Positions 49,065 to 57,857 are shown, numbered from the stretch's first letter. The stretch is DNA of 64,000 nt from DASWJQ01 sp964517315 (GCA_964517315.1 CAZFCJ010000002.1:13937-77936), one strand, 5' to 3'. A program made the numbers and translations. Notes: generated by a model not told the origin, from the letters alone.

Positions 49065-50177
49065 TTATTCCACCATATAATCAGGACCCCGTTCGCGAGC
49101 CAGTACGTACTTCATCCCACCGACCTGCCGCACATGGCCCTTCAATTCAAGGAGCGCCAGGGAGGCTGCGACTTCGGATGAGGACAGTCCAACCTCGGCG
49201 CCCAGATCGTCGATGTGAGTGGGCTCCTTCGACAGGCTCTCCAGCAGCTTTCTCTCCGTCGGATCCTCGGGCAGCGCCTGCTGAACGACTTCCTGCCGCA
49301 CCGCGAGTTCCAAGTTTAGCGCTTCCAACACATCCTGTGCACCCAAGAGCGGGTGCGCGCCGTCGCGGATCAAACGGTTCGTCCCCTCGCTGGTCGGGAC
49401 GTTGATATTGCCCGGCACTGCGAATACGTCGCGGCCCTGCTCCGCGGCGAAGTTCGCCGTGATCAGCGCACCGCTGTTCGCGCCGCCCTCGATGACCAAG
49501 ACGGCCAATGAAAGCCCCGAAATTATCCGGTTGCGAGGGGGGAAGTTGCCGGGCTCGGGCTCCGTGCCGAGCGGGTAATCGGAGAGCACCGCACCGCACT
49601 CGGCGATCGCCTCCGCCAGACCCCGGTGCTCCGGAGGATACAGAACGTCCAGCCCCGAGCCGAGCACGGCCAATGTGCGACCACCCGCCTCGAGCGCGGC
49701 CCGGTGGGCCGTGCCGTCGACTCCGCGAGCGAGCCCGGAGACGACTGTAATTCCTTGTGCGGCCAGTTCGCGCGTGAGTTCCTCGGCCACAGAGCGACCG
49801 TAGGCGCTCATGCGTCGGGTCCCGACCACCGCAACCGCCCAGCGATCGGCGGGCGCCAGCTCGCCCCAGGCGTATAAGAGAGGCGGTGGCGCCGGGATCT
49901 CTCGCAGGCGGTCCGGATACCCCTCGTCGGCCCATGTGAGGACGCTGTAGCCGGCCTGCGTGATGTGCTCCAGCTCGGCATCCACGTCCAGCGATTTGCG
50001 CAGTTCCAGCAACGCGTTCAGGGGTTTTACGGGCAGCCCGGCTGACTGTAGCTCGATTCGCGAAGCGCCCCAGGCTTTCTCAGCGTCCCCAAACTTCTCC
50101 AGCAGCCCGGCAAAGCGGGCGGGACCAATGCCCGAGACCTTGCTCAGCGCAATCCAGTACTTGAGCTCCTCACGCAT
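49065..50177 (-). CDS. dprA: DNA-processing protein DprA
   Basis: Loads RecA on incoming ssDNA during natural transformation. The 370-aa protein has an N-terminal SAM/HhH-like region (YWIALSKVSGIGPARFAGLL) and the Rossmann core with VVGTRRMSAYGRSVAEEL, VSGLARGVDGTAHRAALEAG, AVLGSGLDVLYPPEH, NFPPRNRIISGLSLAVLVIE and EQGRDVFAVPGNI. A C-terminal winged helix follows (LLESLSKEPTHIDDLGAEVG). ATG at 50177 begins the conserved part; 16 more codons upstream are possible. A good promoter lies at 50216-50245. It heads the dprA-manC-topA run. Confidence 0.94.
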   Translation of the reverse strand: MREELKYWIALSKVSGIGPARFAGLLEKFGDAEKAWGASRIELQSAGLPVKPLNALLELRKSLDVDAELEHITQAGYSVLTWADEGYPDRLREIPAPPPLLYAWGELAPADRWAVAVVGTRRMSAYGRSVAEELTRELAAQGITVVSGLARGVDGTAHRAALEAGGRTLAVLGSGLDVLYPPEHRGLAEAIAECGAVLSDYPLGTEPEPGNFPPRNRIISGLSLAVLVIEGGANSGALITANFAAEQGRDVFAVPGNINVPTSEGTNRLIRDGAHPLLGAQDVLEALNLELAVRQEVVQQALPEDPTERKLLESLSKEPTHIDDLGAEVGLSSSEVAASLALLELKGHVRQVGGMKYVLARERGPDYMVE

Positions 50178-50215
50178 CGGCCACCCCCTTGCAGGCCGCC
50201 CGTCGCGGCCGGCTG

Positions 50216-50245
50216 AGCATACCATGCCGTTTTTTTGTAAGTCAA
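50216..50245 (-). promoter_or_regulatory. dprA operon promoter
   Basis: Minus-strand TTGACT (50245-50240), 18-nt spacer containing an A tract, TATGCT (50221-50216). The predicted start lies about 30 nt upstream of dprA. Confidence 0.7.
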
Positions 50246-50277
50246 GCGGGGTCTCGGGTTGTCGGGCGAAGCGCAGG

Positions 50278-51456
50278 CTAGGATGGGACGGGGCTTAGTT
50301 CGCGGGCCTCGGTTCCTTCGGGAGCGGCCGTGTACTCATACGTCACGGCCTCCGAAAGGCTCTCCTCGATCAGATCTTCGATACCGATCTGCTGCTCGAT
50401 CTCACGCACGTAGTCCATATTGGCCCGGGTCGCCGGATGCTGGGCGATAATCGAGCAGCAGTCTTTGTAAGGCTCATTGGCGATTTCATGCAGCCCCAGC
50501 GACTTCCCGAGATCGATGATCTCCTGTTTGTCATAGGCGATCAGCGGGCGGAACATCGATACCGAGAGCGCCTCGTCCACCGCGCTGAGGTTCTCCAGGG
50601 TTTGCGACGCCACCTGTCCAAGATTGTCGCCCGAAAACAGACCCAGCGCGCCGACCCGCCGCGCCAGGCGCTCCCCGACACGCGCCATGAAGCGCCTGAA
50701 CACAACGAGCTCCTGACGTTGGTGGCGATTCAAGCCGCCCGTCGCCAGCTGGAAGTGATGGTAGGGCACATAGTGCACGTTCAAAGCGGGGAAGAAGCGC
50801 GCGATCGCGCGCGCCATGTCGCCCGCCTTGGCCCCATGGGCCTTTGCCCCGTCCGTCAGGGCGTGGAAATGGACCAATTCAACGCCCGCCCCGCGCTTAC
50901 CCATCAAATACGCTGCGACGGCCGAATCGATCCCCGCCGAGTAAAGTCCCATCAAACTGCCCGAGATTCCGGCCGGCAGGCCCCGCGGCCCTTCCCGACG
51001 CTCGGTGAACACAAACACGCGTCCCTGGGCGATTTCGATCGAAAGCCGAAAATCCGGCGCATCCAGGTTGACCGGGATGGTCAGCATCGAATCGAGATCG
51101 CCCCCGACCCGCTCTTCCAGCTCCCGAGACCGCAGCGGAAAGCTCTTATCCGCCCGACTGACGCGGACCGCAAACGAACTCGCATCTCCGACCCCGGATG
51201 AGGTGAGCCGCTTTGCCTCCTCACGGATCGCCTCGACCTCGAAGTCAACCTCGGAGACCTCGGCCCACCAGGCCACACCGAACACGTTGGAAAGGTCGAT
51301 CGTGTGGTCGCTGTGAACCACCATGCGCCCCCGCAGCCGCTCGACGCGTTCGACCGGATGCTGGCCCTCGATGTTGCGAACCAGCTGCCGCTCAAAGTCG
51401 GGGCGATTCTTCCCTTTCAGGGCGATCTCGCCGTAGTGGACCAGATAGGTATACAT
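50278..51456 (-). CDS. thiI: tRNA sulfurtransferase ThiI (no rhodanese domain)
   Basis: Makes 4-thiouridine at position 8 of tRNA. The 392-aa protein starts with YLVHYGEIALKGKNRPDFER and has a ferredoxin-like/THUMP region. The adenylating PP-loop is GLYSAGIDSAVAAYL (the family usually has SGGxDSP), followed by VHYVPYHHFQ, GLFSGDNLGQVASQTLENL, FRPLIAYDKQEIIDL and the Cys-containing KDCCSIIAQHP. The rhodanese domain of the E. coli form is absent, as in many bacteria, so it needs an external sulfur donor such as the cysteine desulfurase at 34958. OsmC lies 43 nt upstream on the same strand. Confidence 0.93.
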   Translation of the reverse strand: MYTYLVHYGEIALKGKNRPDFERQLVRNIEGQHPVERVERLRGRMVVHSDHTIDLSNVFGVAWWAEVSEVDFEVEAIREEAKRLTSSGVGDASSFAVRVSRADKSFPLRSRELEERVGGDLDSMLTIPVNLDAPDFRLSIEIAQGRVFVFTERREGPRGLPAGISGSLMGLYSAGIDSAVAAYLMGKRGAGVELVHFHALTDGAKAHGAKAGDMARAIARFFPALNVHYVPYHHFQLATGGLNRHQRQELVVFRRFMARVGERLARRVGALGLFSGDNLGQVASQTLENLSAVDEALSVSMFRPLIAYDKQEIIDLGKSLGLHEIANEPYKDCCSIIAQHPATRANMDYVREIEQQIGIEDLIEESLSEAVTYEYTAAPEGTEARELSPVPS

Positions 51457-51499
51457 GCTCGATAGAGGCAGCCGCCGGGTATGGACTCCCTTCGCTCCC

Positions 51500-51937
51500 T
51501 CAGTTGGTAGCGAGTGTGGCCGTCAGCTCGATGGGGACCGACCGGAGCGCGCGGGAGACGGGGCAGTTCTCCTTCGCTCCATTGGCGAACTCCAAGAACT
51601 CACCTTCGTCAAGACCGGGTACATCCGCCGTCGTCTCGAGGTGGATCTTCGTGATCGTCCAATCATCATCCACCTTTTCGATGTGGACGTGAGCCTGGGT
51701 ACGGATCGAAGAGATCTCGTGGCCGGCACCGCCGAGCGCCGCCGACAGCGCCATCGAATAGCATCCTGCATGCGCAGCGCCGATCAGTTCCTCCGGGTTC
51801 GTCCCGTCTCCCTGCTCAAAGCGGGAAGCGGCCGAATACGGTCCCTGGTAGGACGCGTCCCCGATACCGAACTTAACGGTGCCCACTCCACCCTGGAGGG
51901 GCCCTTCCCAGACTGCTTCTGCGTTTCGTACTGGCAT
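51500..51937 (-). CDS. OsmC family peroxiredoxin-like protein
   Basis: 145-aa OsmC/Ohr-fold thiol peroxidase. N-terminal RNAEAVWEGPLQGGVGTVKF and YSAASRFEQGDGTNPEELIG match OsmC. The two redox cysteines are in AAHAGCYSMALSAALG and KENCPVSRALRSVPIEL. The family reduces organic hydroperoxides during osmotic or oxidative stress. An AAAGGA site lies about 11 nt upstream of the ATG. It is followed by thiI on the same strand. Confidence 0.93.
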   Translation of the reverse strand: MPVRNAEAVWEGPLQGGVGTVKFGIGDASYQGPYSAASRFEQGDGTNPEELIGAAHAGCYSMALSAALGGAGHEISSIRTQAHVHIEKVDDDWTITKIHLETTADVPGLDEGEFLEFANGAKENCPVSRALRSVPIELTATLATN

Positions 51938-52185
51938 GCGATCATGTCCTTTCTTCTATCCAAGCGGCTATCGGGACAAGGCGCCGGGCCGAGGGGCTCA
52001 CGGACGACGGCCTCGGCGTGTCTTCGTCATTATAACCTTGGCCAATGTCGACCTCCGGTTCATGCAGTATCCGCCGCGTAAACCGGAACTGTGGCCTGCA
52101 TCACCGGAAGCCTCCCTTTGCGCCTCCATTATTGAGCCGCAGCAGGGAATGATCGGAGCAACGATCGACTGGAGGGAGATGATCC

Positions 52186-52613
52186 ATGGTTCTCGGACCC
52201 GCCATTCTCGCGGGACTGATCGGATCGATCATCTTCACGTTCATCTTATACGCAGCCCCCCGCATGGGAATGCCCAGGATGGACATCATCGGCATGATCG
52301 GAACGATGGCCGTGGAGCCCGGAGGGGCTGCGCGCGCGGTCGGCGCCATAGGTCACCTCATGATGGAGCCGTCTTTGCCATCATTTATGCCTTGCTTTGG
52401 GCCGGCGGCGTCGGCTCGCCGACCTGGGTATGGGTCTTGATTTTCGGCCTGGTGCACGGACTCGCGGTCGCACTCATCGGAATGCCGATGATGGTGAGGA
52501 TTCTTCCCCGATCGCCACAACGTCAAAGTGGACCCAAGGCGCTGATGGCGATTCTGATCGTGCTCGCGCTGTTCGGGATCGCTGTCGCGCTCTCCTACGC
52601 AGCGCTGGCATAA
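52186..52613 (+). pseudogene. Frameshifted small membrane-protein gene
   Basis: Two overlapping frames make one coherent protein of about 140 aa. The first frame gives MVLGPAILAGLIGSIIFTFI, RMGMPRMDIIGMIG and IGHLMME; the second continues with GAVFAIIYALLWAGGVGS and VWVLIFGLVHGLAVALIGMP and ends SYAALA at 52613. The switch lies at about 52362-52368. Restoring one base (an extra G in ATGGAGCC) would give HLMMGAVFAIIY, a smooth transmembrane helix. This is either a real single-base deletion or an assembly/sequencing error. GGAGGGAG lies before the ATG. The family is a four-helix membrane protein that I cannot name with certainty. Confidence 0.75.
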
Positions 52614-52695
52614 TCCTCCCCAGCCCCAAGAGAAGGCGGCCGGCGTTCACCGGCCCTCTTCGCGTCCCCTTTGACTGGGACCCGAATTGAGATCG

Positions 52696-53015
52696 CTAAC
52701 CGAGGGAGATGTCCAAATAGAGCATGACGATCACGCGCGCCATGGTCCCCAGGGTCGCCACGCGTTCGAACCCGCTCAAATGCGTCTCGGCCACGATCTC
52801 GTCGCTGATCACGTACAGCATGGCTCCAGCAGCGAAGCCCATCGCGTATGGCAGGATCCGATCTGTACGGCCCACGCCCCGAGCAAGGCCAGCAGTATCT
52901 CCACCAACCCGGCCCGCAATTCGACCAGGCTGGCGTAGAGAGAAGAGCCCATTCCGGTGTTCAACGCGGACACGGAGACCGCCAACCCTTCATCCAAGCT
53001 ACGTCCATCTGTCAA
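52696..53015 (-). pseudogene. Remnant of a ZIP family metal transporter
   Basis: The minus strand carries the C-terminal third of a ZIP (zinc/iron permease) protein in two frames. Frame one (from about 53015) reads SLDEGLAVSVSALNTG and AGLVEILLALLGAWAV, like ZIP helices 4-5. After a shift near 52855-52872, frame two reads RILPYAMGFAAGAMLYVISD, EIVAETHLSGFERVATLG and VMLYLDISLG, ending at a TAG (52698-52696). The SDEIVAETH segment carries the metal-site Asp/Glu/His pattern. The N-terminal half, with no start codon or upstream helices, is missing. It is therefore a decayed gene. It faces the equally broken membrane gene at 52186. Confidence 0.8.
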
Positions 53016-53178
53016 CTCCCATTGTTGCGGCCTTCGCCCGGCGAATCGAGGCCATCGTTTTAGGTGAATCTAAGGATCATAATCAATCGCGTCCTGCCGA
53101 ACTCCCATTCCACCGGTGATGGTTTTCTCAGCCGTTTGGAAACATTTGCTAGGAAGACTAAGATTTGCTAAACTTTGC

Positions 53179-53202
53179 GTAATCTTGATAAAGTAATCTT
53201 GA
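53179..53202. repeat. Tandem direct repeat upstream of hemA
   Basis: GTAATCTTGA occurs at 53179-53188 and again at 53193-53202, 14 nt apart, inside an AT-rich patch about 85-105 nt before the hemA ATG. The spacing and placement would suit a regulator site controlling the haem operon, but no known operator was recognised. Confidence 0.5.
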
Positions 53203-53285
53203 GTTTCCTTGACCGCCTTGGGGGCTTCCTTCGCCGGAGGCGAGGGTCGGGTCAGATACGACCGCGCCGATTTGGTTATTTTGTA

Positions 53286-54599
53286 ATGATCATTCACTGT
53301 CTGGGCTTGAATCACCGTACTGCACCGCTGGAGATCCTGGAGCGACTGTACGCTTCCGCTGACCAGGTCGAAGTCATGCTGTCCAGAGCCGGCTGCGGCC
53401 GCGACGCGGATCGGGACGGGCTCTTGGAGCTCGCCATCCTCTCGACCTGCAACCGCGTGGAGGCATATGCCCTCAGTCTGAACCAAGACATCACCCCCCT
53501 GCGCAGGCTGTTGGCCGAATCCGAGGACATCTCCGAGCAGTCTCTTGAACCGCATCTCTATCATCATCAAGGTTTGGAAGCGGTCAAGCATCTGCTGCGA
53601 GTTGCCGCCGGGTTGGATTCGCTCGTGCTGGGAGAACCCCAGATCCTCGGTCAAGTCGCGGAAGCGCACACACGCGCGCTGCGCGTCGACTCCTCCGGTC
53701 CTATTCTGTCGCGGGTCTTTCGATCTGCCATCCACGCCGGGAAACGGGCGCGGGCCGAGACCGAGATCGCCACAAATCCAACGACGACGAGTTCGGTGGC
53801 CGTGTCCTTCGCCTCCGATATCGTGCGCTCGCTAGGGGAGGCGCGGATCGTCGTGATTGGGGCCGGTGAGATGGCTGAGCTGGCTGTCGAGGCGTTGCGC
53901 AAGCGCGGCGCTTCGGACCTTGTGGTCGTCAACCGCACGGTCGATCGGGCCAAGCAGCTGGCCCGCCGCTGGAACGCTGAGGCCCGTTCCTTCGAGCAGC
54001 TCCCGGGTGCGATCGCGGAGGCCGATATCGTCATCGCCTCCACGGCCGCTCCCCACCCCATTCTTTATAAGGAAGTTGTCGTTCCGGCCATGTCCGGCCG
54101 GCCCGGGCGGCCGATGGTGGTCTTGGACATCGCAGTGCCGCGCGACGTGGAGCCCGAGGTCGGCGACATTGAGGGCGTGCATCTCTACGACCTGGAGGGA
54201 CTGTCCGAGCACCTGGAGGGAAATCTGAACGTCCGGATGCGCCAGGTGCCGGCGGTCGAGACGATCCTCGAGGAAGAGATGGCCGCTTTCGCTTCCTGGT
54301 ACGACAGCCTGAAAGTCCGGCCGCTGATCGCGGCGCTCCATCAGCAAGCCGAAACGATCCGGACCCAAGAGCTGGAGCGGACTTTGCGTCAATTGGGAGA
54401 TCTTGACGAGGGACAGGTGGCGCAACTCGAGGCGCTTACCCGCGCCTTGGTTAAGAAACTGCTGCACTCTCCAACGTTGCGCTTGAAGGAACATTCGCGC
54501 AATGGAACGGCGGCGGCCTATGCTCTGGTCGCGCGCGATCTCTTCGACATCGACCCCCCGCAAAGTGACCTCGACCGGGCGCTGGAGTCACTCCCATGA
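53286..54599 (+). CDS. hemA: Glutamyl-tRNA reductase
   Basis: First committed haem step by the C5 route: reduces glutamyl-tRNA to glutamate-1-semialdehyde with NADPH. The 437-aa protein has IHCLGLNHRTAPLEILERL, the nucleophilic Cys in LSTCNRVEAYAL, AGLDSLVLGEPQILGQV, the Rossmann VVIGAGEMAELAVEAL and a C-terminal dimerisation domain. ATG at 53286 fits the family N-terminus. No ribosome-binding site is evident; the open frame reaches back to 53175. It heads a ten-gene haem operon and its stop overlaps hemC as ATGA. Confidence 0.95.
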   Translation: MIIHCLGLNHRTAPLEILERLYASADQVEVMLSRAGCGRDADRDGLLELAILSTCNRVEAYALSLNQDITPLRRLLAESEDISEQSLEPHLYHHQGLEAVKHLLRVAAGLDSLVLGEPQILGQVAEAHTRALRVDSSGPILSRVFRSAIHAGKRARAETEIATNPTTTSSVAVSFASDIVRSLGEARIVVIGAGEMAELAVEALRKRGASDLVVVNRTVDRAKQLARRWNAEARSFEQLPGAIAEADIVIASTAAPHPILYKEVVVPAMSGRPGRPMVVLDIAVPRDVEPEVGDIEGVHLYDLEGLSEHLEGNLNVRMRQVPAVETILEEEMAAFASWYDSLKVRPLIAALHQQAETIRTQELERTLRQLGDLDEGQVAQLEALTRALVKKLLHSPTLRLKEHSRNGTAAAYALVARDLFDIDPPQSDLDRALESLP

Positions 54600-55519
54600 G
54601 CGGTTCCACATCCGCGCTGCGCATCGGTTCGCGCGCCTCGCAGTTGGCGCGCTGGCAGGCCGAAGCGGTCAGGAACGCGCTGCTCGAGGCCCAACCAGAC
54701 CTCGAAGTGGAGATACAAATCATTACCACCGAAGGCGATCGGACGCTTGACCGCGCGCTGCCCGAGATCGGCGGCAAAGGGCTGTTCACACAGGAGATCG
54801 ATCGCGCGCTCCGGGATGCTGAAATTGATTTGGCCGTTCACTCGTTGAAAGACTTGCCAACCGACGAGCCCGAAGGACTCACGATCGGTGCCATCCCTCT
54901 GCGCGAAGATCCCCGGGACGTCTTGGTGGCCTCCAACGATGACGACATGAACACACTGCCCGCAGGCGCCACCGTGGGGACCTCCAGCCCGCGCCGTCGA
55001 GCTCAGCTGTTCCCACTTCGCCCCGATTTGAACGTGGCCTGGATCCGGGGCAACGTGGAGACGCGCATTGGAAAAGTCCATAGCGGTGAGTTCGACGCAG
55101 TCGTCCTCGCCGCAGCCGGTCTGCTCCGGCTGGGACTGGAGGACGAGATCACTCATTGGTTCAACGAAATGGAGATGCTGCCAGCGCCCGGGCAGGGAGC
55201 GGTTGCCGTTCAACAGCGGCACCACGATTCGAGGGTCAGCGCGCTGTTGGCCCAGATCGACGACCCCGCGGCTCGGGCTGCGGTCACCGCCGAGCGCGCC
55301 TTTCTGGCCACATTGGAAAGCGGATGCTCCGCCCCAGTCGGCGCGCTGGGCAAGGCTGACACTGAGGGGGTTGAACTGGTCGGCCTCATCGCCGGAGAAA
55401 ACGGGGGCCTCTCCATCCGGCTGAGCGAGCGCGGCCGGGATCCGATCAGCCTCGGCCGCCGCCTAGGCGAGCGAGCGCTGGAACAGGGTGCCGGTGAAAT
55501 CGTCCATGCCGCCGAATGA
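54596..55519 (+). CDS. hemC: Porphobilinogen deaminase (hydroxymethylbilane synthase)
   Basis: Polymerises four porphobilinogens into hydroxymethylbilane. The 307-aa protein starts with LRIGSRASQLARWQAEAV and has HSLKDLPTDEP (substrate Arg/Lys/Asp region), GTSSPRRRAQL, VDVRGN-like WIRGNVETRIGK, and the dipyrromethane-cofactor Cys in LESGCSAPVGALG. The ATG overlaps the hemA stop by 4 nt and the 3' end overlaps hemD by 14 nt. Confidence 0.97.
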   Translation: MSGSTSALRIGSRASQLARWQAEAVRNALLEAQPDLEVEIQIITTEGDRTLDRALPEIGGKGLFTQEIDRALRDAEIDLAVHSLKDLPTDEPEGLTIGAIPLREDPRDVLVASNDDDMNTLPAGATVGTSSPRRRAQLFPLRPDLNVAWIRGNVETRIGKVHSGEFDAVVLAAAGLLRLGLEDEITHWFNEMEMLPAPGQGAVAVQQRHHDSRVSALLAQIDDPAARAAVTAERAFLATLESGCSAPVGALGKADTEGVELVGLIAGENGGLSIRLSERGRDPISLGRRLGERALEQGAGEIVHAAE

Positions 55520-56309
55520 CGGGCCGCTGACCGGCCGTTCGGTCGTCGTCACCCGCCCCCGCCATCAGGCCCAGGGTATGGCCCAAACGCTCAAGGGCCT
55601 CGGGGCCGAGGTGGTCTTAATCCCGGCCATTCGAATCGAGGCCGAGAACGATATGACTCGGCTTCACACGGCCCTGCGTGAGGTCGGTTCATACGGCTGG
55701 ATCGTGTTCACCAGCGTCAACGGCGTTCGCATCACTTGGGACCAGCTCGAAGAGGCGGGCGTCGGGCCCGAGGAGTTCAACCATGTGCGCGTGGCGGCCA
55801 TCGGCCCGGCGACCGCCCGGGCCCTGCGCGATCGGGGAGTGAGCCCGGAATTCGTCCCCGACGAGTTTGTCGCTGAGCGGGTTGCGGCGGGCATCCCCGA
55901 CGTGGATGGCGCCCGCATCCTGCTGCCGCGGGCCGACGGCGCCCGTCCGGTCCTGCCTCAGCAGCTCAAAGCGCGCGGCGGCCGGGTGACCGAGATCCCC
56001 ATTTATAAGTCGGTGCGCGGCCGGCCCGCCGAATCCGAAATGGAGCGCCTCCGGCTCGGCGTCGATGCCCTCACCTTCACCAGCCCGTCCATCGCCCGCA
56101 ACTTCACACAAATACTGGACGACGCCGGCCTGGACCCCCGAGACCTCCCAGGCCGGCCGACGGTGGCCTGCATTGGCCCGATCACCGCCCAGGCAGCCCG
56201 TGAGGTCGGCTACGACCCGGAGGTCACCGCAGCGGAATACACCGCGGATGGGCTTATCGAAGCCCTCACCCGTCACTGGGCGTTAGGAGACCCGAATGGA
56301 CATCGCTGA
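55506..56309 (+). CDS. hemD: Uroporphyrinogen-III synthase
   Basis: Closes hydroxymethylbilane with D-ring inversion. The family is poorly conserved, but this 267-aa protein has RSVVVTRPRHQAQGMAQTL, YGWIVFTSVNGVR, VAAIGPATARALRDRG, LTFTSPSIARNFTQIL and VACIGPITAQAAREVGY in the right order, and its position between hemC and hemB fits. ATG at 55506 is preferred over a GTG at 55488; it overlaps hemC by 14 nt and hemB by 14 nt. Confidence 0.92.
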   Translation: MPPNDGPLTGRSVVVTRPRHQAQGMAQTLKGLGAEVVLIPAIRIEAENDMTRLHTALREVGSYGWIVFTSVNGVRITWDQLEEAGVGPEEFNHVRVAAIGPATARALRDRGVSPEFVPDEFVAERVAAGIPDVDGARILLPRADGARPVLPQQLKARGGRVTEIPIYKSVRGRPAESEMERLRLGVDALTFTSPSIARNFTQILDDAGLDPRDLPGRPTVACIGPITAQAAREVGYDPEVTAAEYTADGLIEALTRHWALGDPNGHR

Positions 56310-57357
56310 GCGCCGACCGGAGCTGCTTCAGGGGAGCGATTTCGGACGGACACGCCGCCTGCGCTTGAGCCCAGGGTTGCGCAGGCTGGTGCGTGAAACA
56401 AGGCTGGACCCCGCGGATCTGGTCCAGCCGCTGTTCGTGCGCCACGGCAATAACGAACGGCGTGAGATCCCCTCCATGCCCGGCGCGTATCAGCTTTCCG
56501 TTGACCAGCTTGAACGGGAAGCGCTCGAGCTGGGGGATCTCGGCGTCCCGGCGACGATCCTGTTCGGCATTCCGGCACACAAGGATCCGATCGGCGAGGA
56601 GAACTTCGACCCGGACGGGATCGTTCAGCGTTCGGTTCGAGCTTTGAAGGCAGCTGCCCCCGGGCTGATCGTCATCACCGATGTGTGCCTCTGCGAGTAC
56701 ACTGAGCACGGGCACTGCGGCCTGCTGAACCTGGGCAACCCGCTGCCACGCCCCAACCTGCCCGAGGGCCACGTGCTCAACGACGAGACGCTCGAGGTGC
56801 TGGGCCGGGTGGCGGTCTCACACGCTGAGGCCGGCGCCGACGTAGTGGCCCCCAGCGGAATGATGGACGGCATGGTGACCGCGATCCGCAGCTCGCTCGA
56901 CGGCGCCGGCTTCGAGCACATCCCGATTCTCTCATACGCGATCAAGTACGCATCCGCCTTTTACGGACCCTTCCGCGACGCGGCTGAATCGCCGCCGCAG
57001 TTCGGTGACCGCCGTTCGCATCAGATGGACCCGGCCAACCGGCGCGAAGCGCTGAGGGAGGCGCGGCTCGACGTCGAGGAGGGCGCCGACGTGCTCATGG
57101 TCAAGCCCGCTCTGCCCTACCTTGACGTACTTCAGCGCGTTCGCCAAAGGCATCCCGAACTGCCGCTTGCCGCCTACAACGTGAGCGGTGAGTACGCCAT
57201 GCTCAAGGCCGCCGCGGCCAAGGGGTGGTTGGATGAGCGCCGCTCGGTGATCGAGGCCCTGTCCTCGATCAAGCGCGCCGGCGCCGATTTCATTCTCACC
57301 TACCACGCCAAGGACGCCGCGCGCTGGCTCGCCGAAGACCGCGGAGTGGACCGCTAG
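56296..57357 (+). CDS. hemB: Delta-aminolevulinic acid dehydratase
   Basis: Condenses two 5-aminolevulinates to porphobilinogen. The 353-aa protein has RRLRLSPGLRRLVRETRL, PLFVRHG, a zinc-type cysteine site DVCLCEYTEHGHCG (rather than the Asp-rich magnesium form), the first catalytic Lys in PILSYAIKYASAFYGPFRDA and the Schiff-base Lys in LMVKPALPYLDVL. It overlaps hemD by 14 nt. Directly downstream in the same frame is the truncated radical SAM remnant. Confidence 0.96.
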   Translation: MDIAERRPELLQGSDFGRTRRLRLSPGLRRLVRETRLDPADLVQPLFVRHGNNERREIPSMPGAYQLSVDQLEREALELGDLGVPATILFGIPAHKDPIGEENFDPDGIVQRSVRALKAAAPGLIVITDVCLCEYTEHGHCGLLNLGNPLPRPNLPEGHVLNDETLEVLGRVAVSHAEAGADVVAPSGMMDGMVTAIRSSLDGAGFEHIPILSYAIKYASAFYGPFRDAAESPPQFGDRRSHQMDPANRREALREARLDVEEGADVLMVKPALPYLDVLQRVRQRHPELPLAAYNVSGEYAMLKAAAAKGWLDERRSVIEALSSIKRAGADFILTYHAKDAARWLAEDRGVDR

Positions 57358-57408
57358 CCGGCCGTTCGACGGCCCCTGGAGACCGACGTCTATGTCCTCC
57401 ACCCAATC

Positions 57409-57831
57409 ATGGACGCCCACATCACGGCCGTCGAGGCTGGCTTTTACCGCCGCGTCGTGCTCGAGCGCCCGGCAGAGCAGGAAAGGATCACACCACTTGA
57501 AGTCTTTGCCCGCAGCCGTACCGGAAACGGCCGCTTCACCCCGCGCATGAACAGCGGAAGCGGATTCGTCTTCATCTCCCACAGGGGTGACAATTTCCCG
57601 TCCGGTTTCCTGCCGCTCAGCGCCGGCAACGTTCGCCTGGATTCCCTCGTCGACACCTACGGGCGGCATCCCATGTTCCGCCAACTGCGCAGCCCGAACC
57701 GGTGGAAAGGGCGCTGGGGCCGCTGTGAGTACCGCGCCCTCTGCGGCGGCTCGCGGGCCCGCGCCTTCGCGCTGACGGGGGACGATCTGCAGAGCGTTCC
57801 CGCCTGCGCCTACGGACCAGCGTCGATCTAA
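57409..57831 (+). pseudogene. SPASM-type C-terminal remnant of a radical SAM protein
   Basis: A 140-codon open frame reads ITAVEAGFYRRVVLERPAEQ, SGSGFVFISHRGDNFPSGF, LPLSAGNVRLDSLVDTYGRH and the Cys cluster GRCEYRALCGGSRARAFALT with a final PACAYGP. This matches, from memory, the C-terminal third of radical SAM/SPASM proteins of the BA_1875/AhbD-like group. The N-terminal radical SAM barrel with CxxxCxxC is absent: hemB ends 51 nt upstream in the same frame and leaves no room. I read it as a relic of a full gene that lost its 5' two thirds; expression as a small iron-sulfur protein is a less likely alternative. Its place in the haem operon suggests a former role in haem or coprohaem chemistry. 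Confidence 0.65.
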
Positions 57832-57857
57832 CCCGCAACCTAACCACAGGAGTCGAC

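Noticed and set aside
52687..53119. Plus-strand open frames over the ZIP remnant
   Set aside because: Their translations are low-complexity and Arg/Pro-rich, whereas the minus strand gives clear ZIP helices in two frames.
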